Assembly: GCA_019118665.1 (NCBI GenBank)
Contig: DWYM01000045.1
Location: 1-64,000 of the forward strand
From: Candidatus Mediterraneibacter intestinipullorum
Lineage (GTDB): Bacteria; Bacillota; Clostridia; Lachnospirales; Lachnospiraceae
Length of the DNA: 64,000 nt
Direction: 5' to 3'
Position numbers and translations under genes: made by a program. Each line of letters begins with the position of its first letter. The first letter of the stretch is position 1. Under the pieces are notes generated by a model. The model ran no database searches. It had not been told where the DNA came from and was given only the letters and a program-made list of their open reading frames with translations. Shown here piece by piece: positions 17,568 to 25,604 of this stretch.

Positions 17568-19058
17568 GTGAAGATAAAAGATATCATAGACAGGTTAAGA
17601 AAAGGGGTGAAAGCAGGCATGGCTGCTGTAAAGGAGAGCAATTCCCTGACAGATACAAGGGTTGTGTACCTGATTGAAAAGTTCAAAACTTCCGGCCGGC
17701 GTGAGTTGATGCTTGAAGGAGAACGGTATTATCAGGTGGATAATGATATTAAGGACAGGCGGATTACGAAGAGTGTTAATGGAAAACGCGTGGAAGAAAG
17801 CTGGAGGGCAAATAATAAACTCGCCCATGCGACATATAAAAATCAGGTGGATGAGAAGATCGCTTACCTGCTGTCTAAGCCGGTTACATACAAGACCAGC
17901 GAAGGCGCTGGATCATCTTATGCGGATAAGATTAAAGATATACTCGGAAAGCATTTCCAGTACCAGCTGACTCAGCTTGGATATGAGGCATCAAACAAGG
18001 GGATTGGATGGCTTCAGGTGTACGTTGATGCAGAAGGAAACCTGAAAACAATGGTGATCCCGGCGGAACAGTGCATCCCGTACTGGAAAGACAAGACTCA
18101 CACTGAGCTTGATACAATGATCCGTGTCTATGACACGACGGTATGGGAATACAGTACGGAGAAAACGGTTACGAATGTTGAGGTGTGGACAGAAGACGGC
18201 GTGAACTTTTACCGGCTGGAAGGCAAACTTCTCATTTATGATTATGAAAGAAGTATGGATGCCGGCGGCCCTGTATCTCATTACAGAAACGGTGATGAAT
18301 GGCAGTCTTGGGGAATGGTACCGTTTATCCCGTTTAAGAATAATCAGATCGAGATGCCTGATATCAAATTCGTGAAGAGCCTTATTGATGGATACGATCA
18401 GGGCAGAAGCGAAGCGGCGAACTATGTGGAGGAGGTCAAGAACCTGATCTTCGTCCTAAAGGGATATGGGGGAGCAGATCTGGATGAGTTCATGCGTGAT
18501 ATCAATGAAGACCGCGCTATTAAGATCGATGATCCGGAAGAAGGCGGAGTTGATACGATTACACCGCAGATGGATATTACTGCACTGCGAGAGCATTACG
18601 AGCAGCTGAAACGCGATATCGCTGAAGCTGGACAGTCTGTGAATAAAGATCTTGATAAATTCGGCGCCGCTCCTTCCGGTGTTGCCCTGCGGTTTATGTA
18701 TTCAGGGCTGGATCTGAAGTGTAACCTGATGGAGACGGAGTTCAAGATGGGTTTTGAACGGCTTCTGTATTTTGTGGATCTGTATCTTCAGCTGACCGGA
18801 CAGGGCGACTTTGAGAAGACGGAGGTTGAGCTGGTGTTCAATCGTGATATGGCGGTTAATGAGTCTGAGCAGATTCAGAACTGTACGAACTCCCGCGGTA
18901 CAATTTCCGACAAAACGATCATTGCGCACCACCCATATGTTTCTGATGTAGAAGAGGAGATGAGACTTATTGAAGAACAAAAGCGGGCTGCAGGCCCGCC
19001 CTGGGACACCGTTCCACCCGTAAAGGATGGTGATGAAGATGGCGACGAAGAAGAATAG
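17568..19058 (+). CDS. Portal protein (SPP1 gp6-like)
   Basis: Position and family-typical sequence. Confidence 0.9.
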   Translation: MKIKDIIDRLRKGVKAGMAAVKESNSLTDTRVVYLIEKFKTSGRRELMLEGERYYQVDNDIKDRRITKSVNGKRVEESWRANNKLAHATYKNQVDEKIAYLLSKPVTYKTSEGAGSSYADKIKDILGKHFQYQLTQLGYEASNKGIGWLQVYVDAEGNLKTMVIPAEQCIPYWKDKTHTELDTMIRVYDTTVWEYSTEKTVTNVEVWTEDGVNFYRLEGKLLIYDYERSMDAGGPVSHYRNGDEWQSWGMVPFIPFKNNQIEMPDIKFVKSLIDGYDQGRSEAANYVEEVKNLIFVLKGYGGADLDEFMRDINEDRAIKIDDPEEGGVDTITPQMDITALREHYEQLKRDIAEAGQSVNKDLDKFGAAPSGVALRFMYSGLDLKCNLMETEFKMGFERLLYFVDLYLQLTGQGDFEKTEVELVFNRDMAVNESEQIQNCTNSRGTISDKTIIAHHPYVSDVEEEMRLIEEQKRAAGPPWDTVPPVKDGDEDGDEEE

Positions 19059-20325
19059 TATATACTGGGAAAAACGGATTGCTGCCGGCACATGGAAAAC
19101 TTATAATTCTCTGGAAGAAAAGAACCGGGAACTCCTGGAGTTCTATATAGATGCTAGTGAGCAGATTAAAAAAGAACTCTATCTGATCGCTGAGAAGTAC
19201 AGCAAAGATGGGGTTCTTTCTCTTTCCGATATGCATAAGCAGAACCGTCTGACGGATCTGAACCAAAAGTTTCAGGACATTATTGAGGATCTGGGGCATA
19301 AGACGGAGAAATCTGCAAAGAGGAATATGCAGGACGGTTTCAAGGCTGTGTATGAGAATACGGCGGTTTGTATGGGGGACGAAGACTTCTCCATGCCGAA
19401 TAAGAAGTTGATGGAAAAGCTTCTTCAGGAACCGTGGCGCGGGGACAGCTTTTCTGGTCGATTGTGGAAGAATCAGAAGAAACTGGCGGTCGGACTGAAT
19501 GATCTTCTTCTTACCGGACGGCAACAGGGCAAGACGGCAACGGAGATTGCGGTCAGCCTACATAACTTTATGGGTCAGGGGTTCAACGAGTGCCATAGGC
19601 TTGTACGGACCGAGACAATGCATTATCTGAATGATGCGACTATGCAGCGTTACAAGGATGCAGGCACCAAGTATGTGCAGATCTGGGCGGCTGAGGACGA
19701 GAGGACCTGCGTTGAATGCTCGAAGTACCACGGAAAGATATACTCTATTGATAAGTGTCCTCATGTTCCGTTCCATCCGAACTGCCGCTGTACAATTGTT
19801 CCGGTTACGGATGAAAAGATGATTGTGGAGTATGAGAAAAAGAACAACATCAAGAAAGATATTGAAAAGAAAGGCGATTCTGATATAATAAATCCATCAA
19901 TAGCGAAAGCAGGAACCGGCGTGACAGTTATACGTTCTCTTGGCAATATAAAAGAAGACATTATTACAAAGGAATTCGGGCAAATTCAAACTGATGAAAT
20001 CATTGTAACTGAAGAAAGGGAAAATCATATAAAAAAGAGACATCCGGAGGACTTTGAATTATTTAAAAAATATGGAGATAAAGCAGTTACTGATCCTGAT
20101 TATATTATTCGTGATGGCAAACATGAAGGAACCGTATTTATGGTAATGAAATTGCCTAATACGAATCTTAATGTTGTTGTAAGAATAGCCCTTGAATCAG
20201 ATGGGAGCGGCTTGAAAAATTCAGTTATGACATTTTATAGAATCCGAGAGCGCAACTTGAAAAAACTGATAGAAAAAAACACTGATCTCCTCGGAAAAGA
20301 CGCAGTGCTTTACAAAAAGGAATAA
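19039..20325 (+). CDS. MuF/SPP1 gp7-like minor head protein fused to C-terminal PBECR2-like nuclease domain
   Basis: RTETMHYLNDATMQRYKDAGTKYVQIWAAEDERTCVECSKYHG head domain; C-term VTEERENHIKKRHPEDFELF...DPDYIIRDGK. Confidence 0.8.
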   Translation: MATKKNSIYWEKRIAAGTWKTYNSLEEKNRELLEFYIDASEQIKKELYLIAEKYSKDGVLSLSDMHKQNRLTDLNQKFQDIIEDLGHKTEKSAKRNMQDGFKAVYENTAVCMGDEDFSMPNKKLMEKLLQEPWRGDSFSGRLWKNQKKLAVGLNDLLLTGRQQGKTATEIAVSLHNFMGQGFNECHRLVRTETMHYLNDATMQRYKDAGTKYVQIWAAEDERTCVECSKYHGKIYSIDKCPHVPFHPNCRCTIVPVTDEKMIVEYEKKNNIKKDIEKKGDSDIINPSIAKAGTGVTVIRSLGNIKEDIITKEFGQIQTDEIIVTEERENHIKKRHPEDFELFKKYGDKAVTDPDYIIRDGKHEGTVFMVMKLPNTNLNVVVRIALESDGSGLKNSVMTFYRIRERNLKKLIEKNTDLLGKDAVLYKKE

Positions 20326-20337
20326 AAGAGATATAAT
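20309..20337 (+). promoter_or_regulatory. Promoter TTTACA-N17-TATAAT
   Basis: Exact read of both boxes with 17-bp spacer, overlapping end of MuF ORF. Confidence 0.7.
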
Positions 20338-20343
20338 ATGCAT

Positions 20344-20498
20344 ACAATAAGTGGGGAGATATTTGAAGTAGAGATTGTGCTGCTACGCACCCTTGTGGTC
20401 AAAAGAAATGTGGGAAGGGGCACACCCACCAAATATCTTTCTACTTACTAAATAAAGACAATGCATACCACCAGTCAGAAATGGCAGGTGGTATTTTG
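20344..20498 (+). ncRNA. Putative structured phage ncRNA
   Basis: 18-bp closing stem 20348-20365/20430-20447 (3 G.U), hairpin GTGC-tgctac-GCAC, H-type pseudoknot CCTT/AAGG + GTGGG/CCCAC, terminator ATACCACC...GGTGGTATTTT. Confidence 0.6.
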
Positions 20499-20527
20499 TT
20501 GCCATATTTTTGTAGTAGAGGTATAAT
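20499..20527 (+). promoter_or_regulatory. Promoter TTGCCA-N17-TATAAT
   Basis: Direct read; upstream of lipoprotein. Confidence 0.65.
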
Positions 20528-20563
20528 CAGGATGTGGTGTAATAGGCACAGGCGAGGGAGGAA

Positions 20564-21031
20564 ATGCTTATGAAAAAATTATTAAGTATGCTGTTATTGG
20601 TGAGTTTGTGCTGCGGGATGCTGTTGGGGTGTAGTGAAAAGAAACAAGATGTTACAAAGCTACCACACAACGATAAACTTAGCATATCTGACACGCAGGA
20701 CGTAATAATGAAAGAGGACAATGTCGTGGAAAACGACTCTGGTGGAACTTTGGGGTCTTATAAAAAAGATGAAAAAGTGAAGCTTGCAGATAAAGAATAT
20801 GTCGTTGGATATGAATTTGATACTGATGATGGAATAAAATGGGTTGCTTATGAATCCGATGAAGCCACTTTAGAGGAAGCGCAGGAGTATGTAGATTCTA
20901 TTTACGGGGAATTGGAAAAGACTGAATATGGTGAATATATTATTAATTGCGAAGGAAAAGTATGGATGGTTAGATGCTTAGAGAGCGCAAACCCAATAAT
21001 TTTTATAGCTAGGGATACTGCATCAGATTAA
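20564..21031 (+). CDS. Lipoprotein moron in head operon
   Basis: MKKLLSMLLLVSLCCGMLLGC|S lipobox; own promoter and terminator. Confidence 0.7.
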   Translation: MLMKKLLSMLLLVSLCCGMLLGCSEKKQDVTKLPHNDKLSISDTQDVIMKEDNVVENDSGGTLGSYKKDEKVKLADKEYVVGYEFDTDDGIKWVAYESDEATLEEAQEYVDSIYGELEKTEYGEYIINCEGKVWMVRCLESANPIIFIARDTASD

Positions 21032-21037
21032 AGGATG

Positions 21038-21071
21038 TTATATGCCACCTGCTTCGGCGGGTGGTATTTTA
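21038..21071 (+). terminator. Intrinsic terminator after lipoprotein
   Basis: CCACCtGCTTCGGCgGGTGGtatttt. Confidence 0.75.
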
Positions 21072-21143
21072 AAGGTAATCAGAACACCTGTCTTATGATG
21101 GGTGTTCTTTTTATACTCAGAAAGCAGGAAAGGAGGAAATGCC

Positions 21144-21323
21144 ATGAAAGCAGTCTGCATCAAGAGTTATTACGATAAGCAGCTGAAAAGAAAGGTCACG
21201 GTAGGTGATGAGTTGGATCTGACTGAGAAACGGTTCAAGGAACTGTCCACAACTTCAAATGAAGCAAAGACAGCCCTTGTGAAAGCAAAGCAGGAAAAGG
21301 AGTCAGCGGCACAGAAAGGATAA
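21144..21323 (+). CDS. Small hypothetical head-region protein
   Basis: RBS aaggagg; MKAVCIKSYYDKQLKRKVTVGDELDLTEKRFKELS. Confidence 0.6.
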   Translation: MKAVCIKSYYDKQLKRKVTVGDELDLTEKRFKELSTTSNEAKTALVKAKQEKESAAQKG

Positions 21324-21483
21324 GGTGATCCTCATATCTCCCTGCTCGGGGTTACAGAGCATATAAAGCATCCGCAAGGGTGGTATTTTTCTACCCTTTT
21401 TTATGGGTTGCAGGGTATAAAGAACAACGGTACAGCCCAGCACCGGGAGAGCCGGTATAAAAATCTATGGAGGTAAGGAAAGA

Positions 21484-22083
21484 ATGGAATGGCTACAGAA
21501 AATTTTGTCAAACGCGGTTTACACGCAGGATGGGAAGTTGGATATTGAGGCGACTATGAAGAAAATCAATGAGGAGGCGCCGAAACATATCGTACCAAAG
21601 GAACAGTATAACGGGAAAGTAAGTGAACTGGATACGGCGAACAAGACGATTAAGAAGCTGGAAGAAGACGCAAAGGACAACCCGGACTTAAAGAAAGCTA
21701 TCGGCGATCATAAAAAAGAGATGGAACGCATCCAGAATGAACATGCAGAAGAAATCCGTGGTATGAGGATTGATTCTGCTATCAGCAAGGCACTGTCCGA
21801 CAAGAAAGCGAAATATCCCGAGCTTCTCTCCGGGAAATTTGACCGGGCAAAGCTCCAGGTCACGGATGATGGAAAAGTGATCGGGCTGGATGAGCAGATG
21901 AAAGAGCTCGAAAAGAGCTATAAGGACATGTTCGGACAGACTATCACTGGAAAACCGCCTGTAAACCCGGATGGAGGCGCAGGCGGTAATGTAAACACGT
22001 TTGATGCACTTGTCAAAAATGCGGATAACATGACGGCTGAAGAGGTGGCTGCCCAGTTTGAAGCTATGGCAAAACAGCAGTAA
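21484..22083 (+). CDS. Capsid scaffolding protein (GP20-like)
   Basis: Charged coiled-coil ORF directly before capsid. Confidence 0.85.
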   Translation: MEWLQKILSNAVYTQDGKLDIEATMKKINEEAPKHIVPKEQYNGKVSELDTANKTIKKLEEDAKDNPDLKKAIGDHKKEMERIQNEHAEEIRGMRIDSAISKALSDKKAKYPELLSGKFDRAKLQVTDDGKVIGLDEQMKELEKSYKDMFGQTITGKPPVNPDGGAGGNVNTFDALVKNADNMTAEEVAAQFEAMAKQQ

Positions 22084-22103
22084 GAAAGAGAGGATGAAGA
22101 ATT

Positions 22104-22985
22104 ATGTCAGTTGATAATTTTAAACCGACACTGTGGGAAGGCGCACTGATCGCGAACTTCCATTCCGTATCAATTGCGGATGTGCTGGCAACCCCGCCGG
22201 CAGAGATCAAAGGGAACAAGGTGATCTTTAACCGTGTAGGGGCAGGAACCCTGAAAGATTACACAGGAACAGTAGATTGGGATGACATCGAAACCACGCC
22301 GGTAGAAATGACGTTCGATAAGAAAAAGTATTTTGCTTTTGCACTGGATGATGTGGACAAAGTCCAGCTGAAAGCGGACGTGATGACATCCACAACGCAG
22401 GAGCACTCAGCGCTTTTGGCAGAGCAGTATGACAAAGATTTCTTTGCAGCCCTGCTGGCAGGAACAACAATCAAGATTGGAAGCACCAGCTCTAAGAAAA
22501 AAGTTACTCCTGCAAATGCATATGACTATATTGTTGATTTGGGGACGGAGCTTTCCAAGAAGAAGGTACCGAAAGCAAACCGCTTTGTAACGGTCAATGC
22601 AGAGTACCTGGGGCTTCTGGCCAAAGACAGGCGCTTTACGCCGAACCCGACTGTACTTGCAAACGGAATTGTTCAGGGGCAGGTTATTGGAGGACTTCAG
22701 GTGATGTGTTCTGAGGAGCTCCCGGCAAATGCGATTATTGCAAATCACAAGTCCGCGATCGGCGCGGCGAAGCAGATCAACGAGATGGAGGCAATGCGGC
22801 TCCAGGGGTCATTTGCGGATGGTATCCGTGGATTGTGTGTCTACGGCGATAAAGTACTGAGGAATGATGCATCCGCAGTACTGTATTACGAAGTGGGTAC
22901 GTCTGCTGATATCGATCCGATCAACGTTAAGATCACGAACGATACGACAAACCCGGTGAACACGAAGGAAGTAGCCGCAGGCTAA
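22104..22985 (+). CDS. Major capsid protein
   Basis: Position after scaffold; family-typical capsid sequence. Confidence 0.85.
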   Translation: MSVDNFKPTLWEGALIANFHSVSIADVLATPPAEIKGNKVIFNRVGAGTLKDYTGTVDWDDIETTPVEMTFDKKKYFAFALDDVDKVQLKADVMTSTTQEHSALLAEQYDKDFFAALLAGTTIKIGSTSSKKKVTPANAYDYIVDLGTELSKKKVPKANRFVTVNAEYLGLLAKDRRFTPNPTVLANGIVQGQVIGGLQVMCSEELPANAIIANHKSAIGAAKQINEMEAMRLQGSFADGIRGLCVYGDKVLRNDASAVLYYEVGTSADIDPINVKITNDTTNPVNTKEVAAG

Positions 22986-23028
22986 GAGAGTGGGAGATTA
23001 CTCCCCTCTCTTTTTGAGGTGATGAGCT

Positions 23029-23337
23029 ATGGAAAAAAAGATTTTGGAAAGCCTGCTGAAGCGACCTGGGCTTCAGGATCAGAAGAGTGTGCTTACAGAC
23101 ATGATTCAGGACAGTATAAATGACATGAGGACAATGCTGAATTATGACGATGAGGAAGAGCTCCCTGACGGTTGTATCCCAACTATAAAAGAACTGGTTC
23201 TGGTTCGTTATAACCAGGATGGCGTTGAAGGAATCTCAAGTGAATCCCAGAGCTCCGGCGGAAGCACGACGTATATGGATGCCCTGCCGGATCGGGTGAA
23301 ACGGACGGTTCGCAAGTACCGCAGACTGCCGGGGTGA
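23029..23337 (+). CDS. Head-tail connector (gp6-like)
   Basis: Position; size. Confidence 0.75.
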   Translation: MEKKILESLLKRPGLQDQKSVLTDMIQDSINDMRTMLNYDDEEELPDGCIPTIKELVLVRYNQDGVEGISSESQSSGGSTTYMDALPDRVKRTVRKYRRLPG

Positions 23338-23341
23338 TATT

Positions 23342-23647
23342 ATGTCAATCAATAGAGATATGAAAGAATATACCTTACAGCATAATGAGCCAGTCCGTGC
23401 CCCTTCTGGCGCAGAGAAGGCGTCCTGGGTAGACAAGGGGACGATTCGGGCAGCGATATACAAAAAGAATGATCTTAAGGTGTCGGCGTCTGAAAAGTAT
23501 ATTGAATCAACTCATACAGGTCTGACATATTCCCGAAATCTGGATTCTGATGGATATCGTCTTGTGGGGGACGGAGTGGTCTATGAGATTACCGACTGCA
23601 ATACGGAGGGGCGGCTGACAAACCTGCTTTTGAAGGTGGTGAGGTAA
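23342..23647 (+). CDS. Head closure protein
   Basis: Position; size. Confidence 0.7.
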   Translation: MSINRDMKEYTLQHNEPVRAPSGAEKASWVDKGTIRAAIYKKNDLKVSASEKYIESTHTGLTYSRNLDSDGYRLVGDGVVYEITDCNTEGRLTNLLLKVVR

Positions 23648-24057
23648 TGGCAGATAACAGTGAATTTATCCGCAGCATGGAGAACGCTACTGCGCAGATG
23701 GTGCTGGATATGGAGAAAAAGGTCGAGAAAGCCTGTCTGGTGGTTGAAACTCAGGCAAAGCAGGACTGCCCGGTCGATCAAGGATTCCTTCGCGCGTCCA
23801 TTACCAGTGAAACAGAAGTGACAGGCGATGAGATTATAGGCAGGATAGGGAGTAATCTGGAATATGCGCCATATGTCCATAATGGGACCGGGATTTATGC
23901 TGTAAACGGGGATGGGAGAAAGACGCCCTGGTTCTATAAAGTAAAGGCTGGAAAGTATAAAGGCGGACATTTGACCGTGGGGCAGAAGCCACAGCCATTT
24001 CTCGCATACGCATACCTGTTTAATAGGGATAAAATTGAGAAGATTTTGGGAGGATGA
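23647..24057 (+). CDS. HK97 gp10-like head-tail protein
   Basis: CPVDQGFLRASITSE...YAPYVHNGTG. Confidence 0.85.
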   Translation: MADNSEFIRSMENATAQMVLDMEKKVEKACLVVETQAKQDCPVDQGFLRASITSETEVTGDEIIGRIGSNLEYAPYVHNGTGIYAVNGDGRKTPWFYKVKAGKYKGGHLTVGQKPQPFLAYAYLFNRDKIEKILGG

Positions 24058-24060
24058 CTT

Positions 24061-24438
24061 ATGGAGATCAGCATCAAAAACTACATAGAAGAAAAAATCC
24101 CGAATCTTTTTGGGAAACTGTATCCGGTTTTCACAACAAGGCTGGATGATATCAGTGTATCTTATACATTCACTCCTTTATCTGGCGGCCATGTAAAGCA
24201 GAGCCAGATTGAACTGAAGATCATCCATGCAGATTATGATGTATGCAAGGAGTATGAGGAAAAGATAAAAGCCCTGCTGGATATGGAGGAAGATCAGCCC
24301 TTTGTGGTGTATGGCGATGTACGGTTTCATTCTAGTTTGGCAGGCGGTGGAACTATTTTTAATGATGGGTGTCAGATGTTCGAGGACACCCTGTATTTCA
24401 TTATTGACTGGAGGAAGTTAAATGAACGATATCAATGA
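24061..24438 (+). CDS. Tail terminator-like protein
   Basis: Position between gp10-like and major tail protein. Confidence 0.65.
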   Translation: MEISIKNYIEEKIPNLFGKLYPVFTTRLDDISVSYTFTPLSGGHVKQSQIELKIIHADYDVCKEYEEKIKALLDMEEDQPFVVYGDVRFHSSLAGGGTIFNDGCQMFEDTLYFIIDWRKLNERYQ

Positions 24439-24982
24439 AATTTTGATAGGTGCATGTGATGTCTATATGTATGAATTCGCGGGAGCGGAAGTCCCGGAAA
24501 GCGCTACGATCGAAACAGATGAACATAATGTTGGGCACTGTTCCAGTGGCTTTACAGTAGACTACAAGCCTACAAAGTATGATGTGAAAAACCAGTATGG
24601 GCAGATTGTCAAATCGGCGGTAACAGAGGAAGCAATTTCTGCGAAGACGGGAGTGCTGACCTGGAATCTTGCAAACATGGCGCTGCTGTCAACAGGAGAG
24701 TACACAGAGGATAAAGAAGGCGCTGTGAGAAAGCTTGTATTTACCGGGAAGGGAAAAGCACTTAAGACGGTGCTGATCCGTGCGGTACACACGAAGGAAA
24801 ACGGAAAGAAGATCCGGTTTACTATGATTGGGCAGGGCGGGTCCGGCTTTGCGATCGCATTTGAGAATAAGGAAGTCACGATCGATGCAGAGATTACTGG
24901 AATTAAGAAGATCGATGGATTCCTTGCAAGCTTCGAGGAAGAGCTGACAGAAGAAGAGGCTGCGGCGATTATAGCAGCGTAG
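24422..24982 (+). CDS. Major tail protein
   Basis: Position and size. Confidence 0.75.
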   Translation: MNDINEILIGACDVYMYEFAGAEVPESATIETDEHNVGHCSSGFTVDYKPTKYDVKNQYGQIVKSAVTEEAISAKTGVLTWNLANMALLSTGEYTEDKEGAVRKLVFTGKGKALKTVLIRAVHTKENGKKIRFTMIGQGGSGFAIAFENKEVTIDAEITGIKKIDGFLASFEEELTEEEAAAIIAA

Positions 24983-24992
24983 GAGGTATAAG

Positions 24993-25319
24993 ATGTTAGA
25001 TCTTGACAAATATATCAACAATTCCATACGGATCAAAATGTTTGGGAAAGAGTATGACATTCTTGAACCGACTGTTGCGATGAATATGGAAATGAAAAAA
25101 ATCGAAGAAAATCTCACAGAAGACAATCTGCATGAAAAACGGCTCGAAGCTGGGCTTTTGCTTTTGAACCATAACAAGCAGAAAAGGAAATTTACAAGAG
25201 AGGAGCTCTCCGCTCTCCCATTTGAGGCACTGACAAGGGTGACTGCTGAGGTTGCCCTGTTAAGACTTAAGGCTGACAAGGACCCAAACTCCGAATCCCG
25301 ATCCCGGACGGAGAAATAG
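24993..25319 (+). CDS. Tail assembly chaperone, zero-frame product (G)
   Basis: Position before tape measure; slippery CCCAAAC at 25283-25289. Confidence 0.8.
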   Translation: MLDLDKYINNSIRIKMFGKEYDILEPTVAMNMEMKKIEENLTEDNLHEKRLEAGLLLLNHNKQKRKFTREELSALPFEALTRVTAEVALLRLKADKDPNSESRSRTEK

Positions 25320-25603
25320 GCAGGGCAATCTGTGAGAAGTATTTCTCTACGGAGGATTGGGAACAAGCATACAGCCTAAAGACAGGAATCATAAAAAGGA
25401 TAAGCCAGTATTCAGGGCTTGATTTCAAAGAAGTTCTGAATCTGCCTTATTCTTATTTTTTGTTGTTGAACCGGGAAAGCTGGATTGCAAGCTATCAAGG
25501 ATCAAAAGAAGGGCATGAGATATTAAAAAACCTTTGGAGATTGCAGCAGACTAAAGCCGATGAGCAGGCAATCAGGAAATTCGCAGAAAGGCAGGTGGGA
25601 TAA
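25283..25603 (+). CDS. -1 frame extension of tail assembly chaperone (GT product)
   Basis: After -1 shift at C-CCA-AAC: PKLRIPIPDGEIGRAICEKYFSTEDWEQAYSLK...AIRKFAERQVG*, stop TAA at 25601; no own start; not in ORF track. Confidence 0.85.
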   Translation, partial: PKLRIPIPDGEIGRAICEKYFSTEDWEQAYSLKTGIIKRISQYSGLDFKEVLNLPYSYFLLLNRESWIASYQGSKEGHEILKNLWRLQQTKADEQAIRKFAERQVG

Positions 25604-25604
25604 T

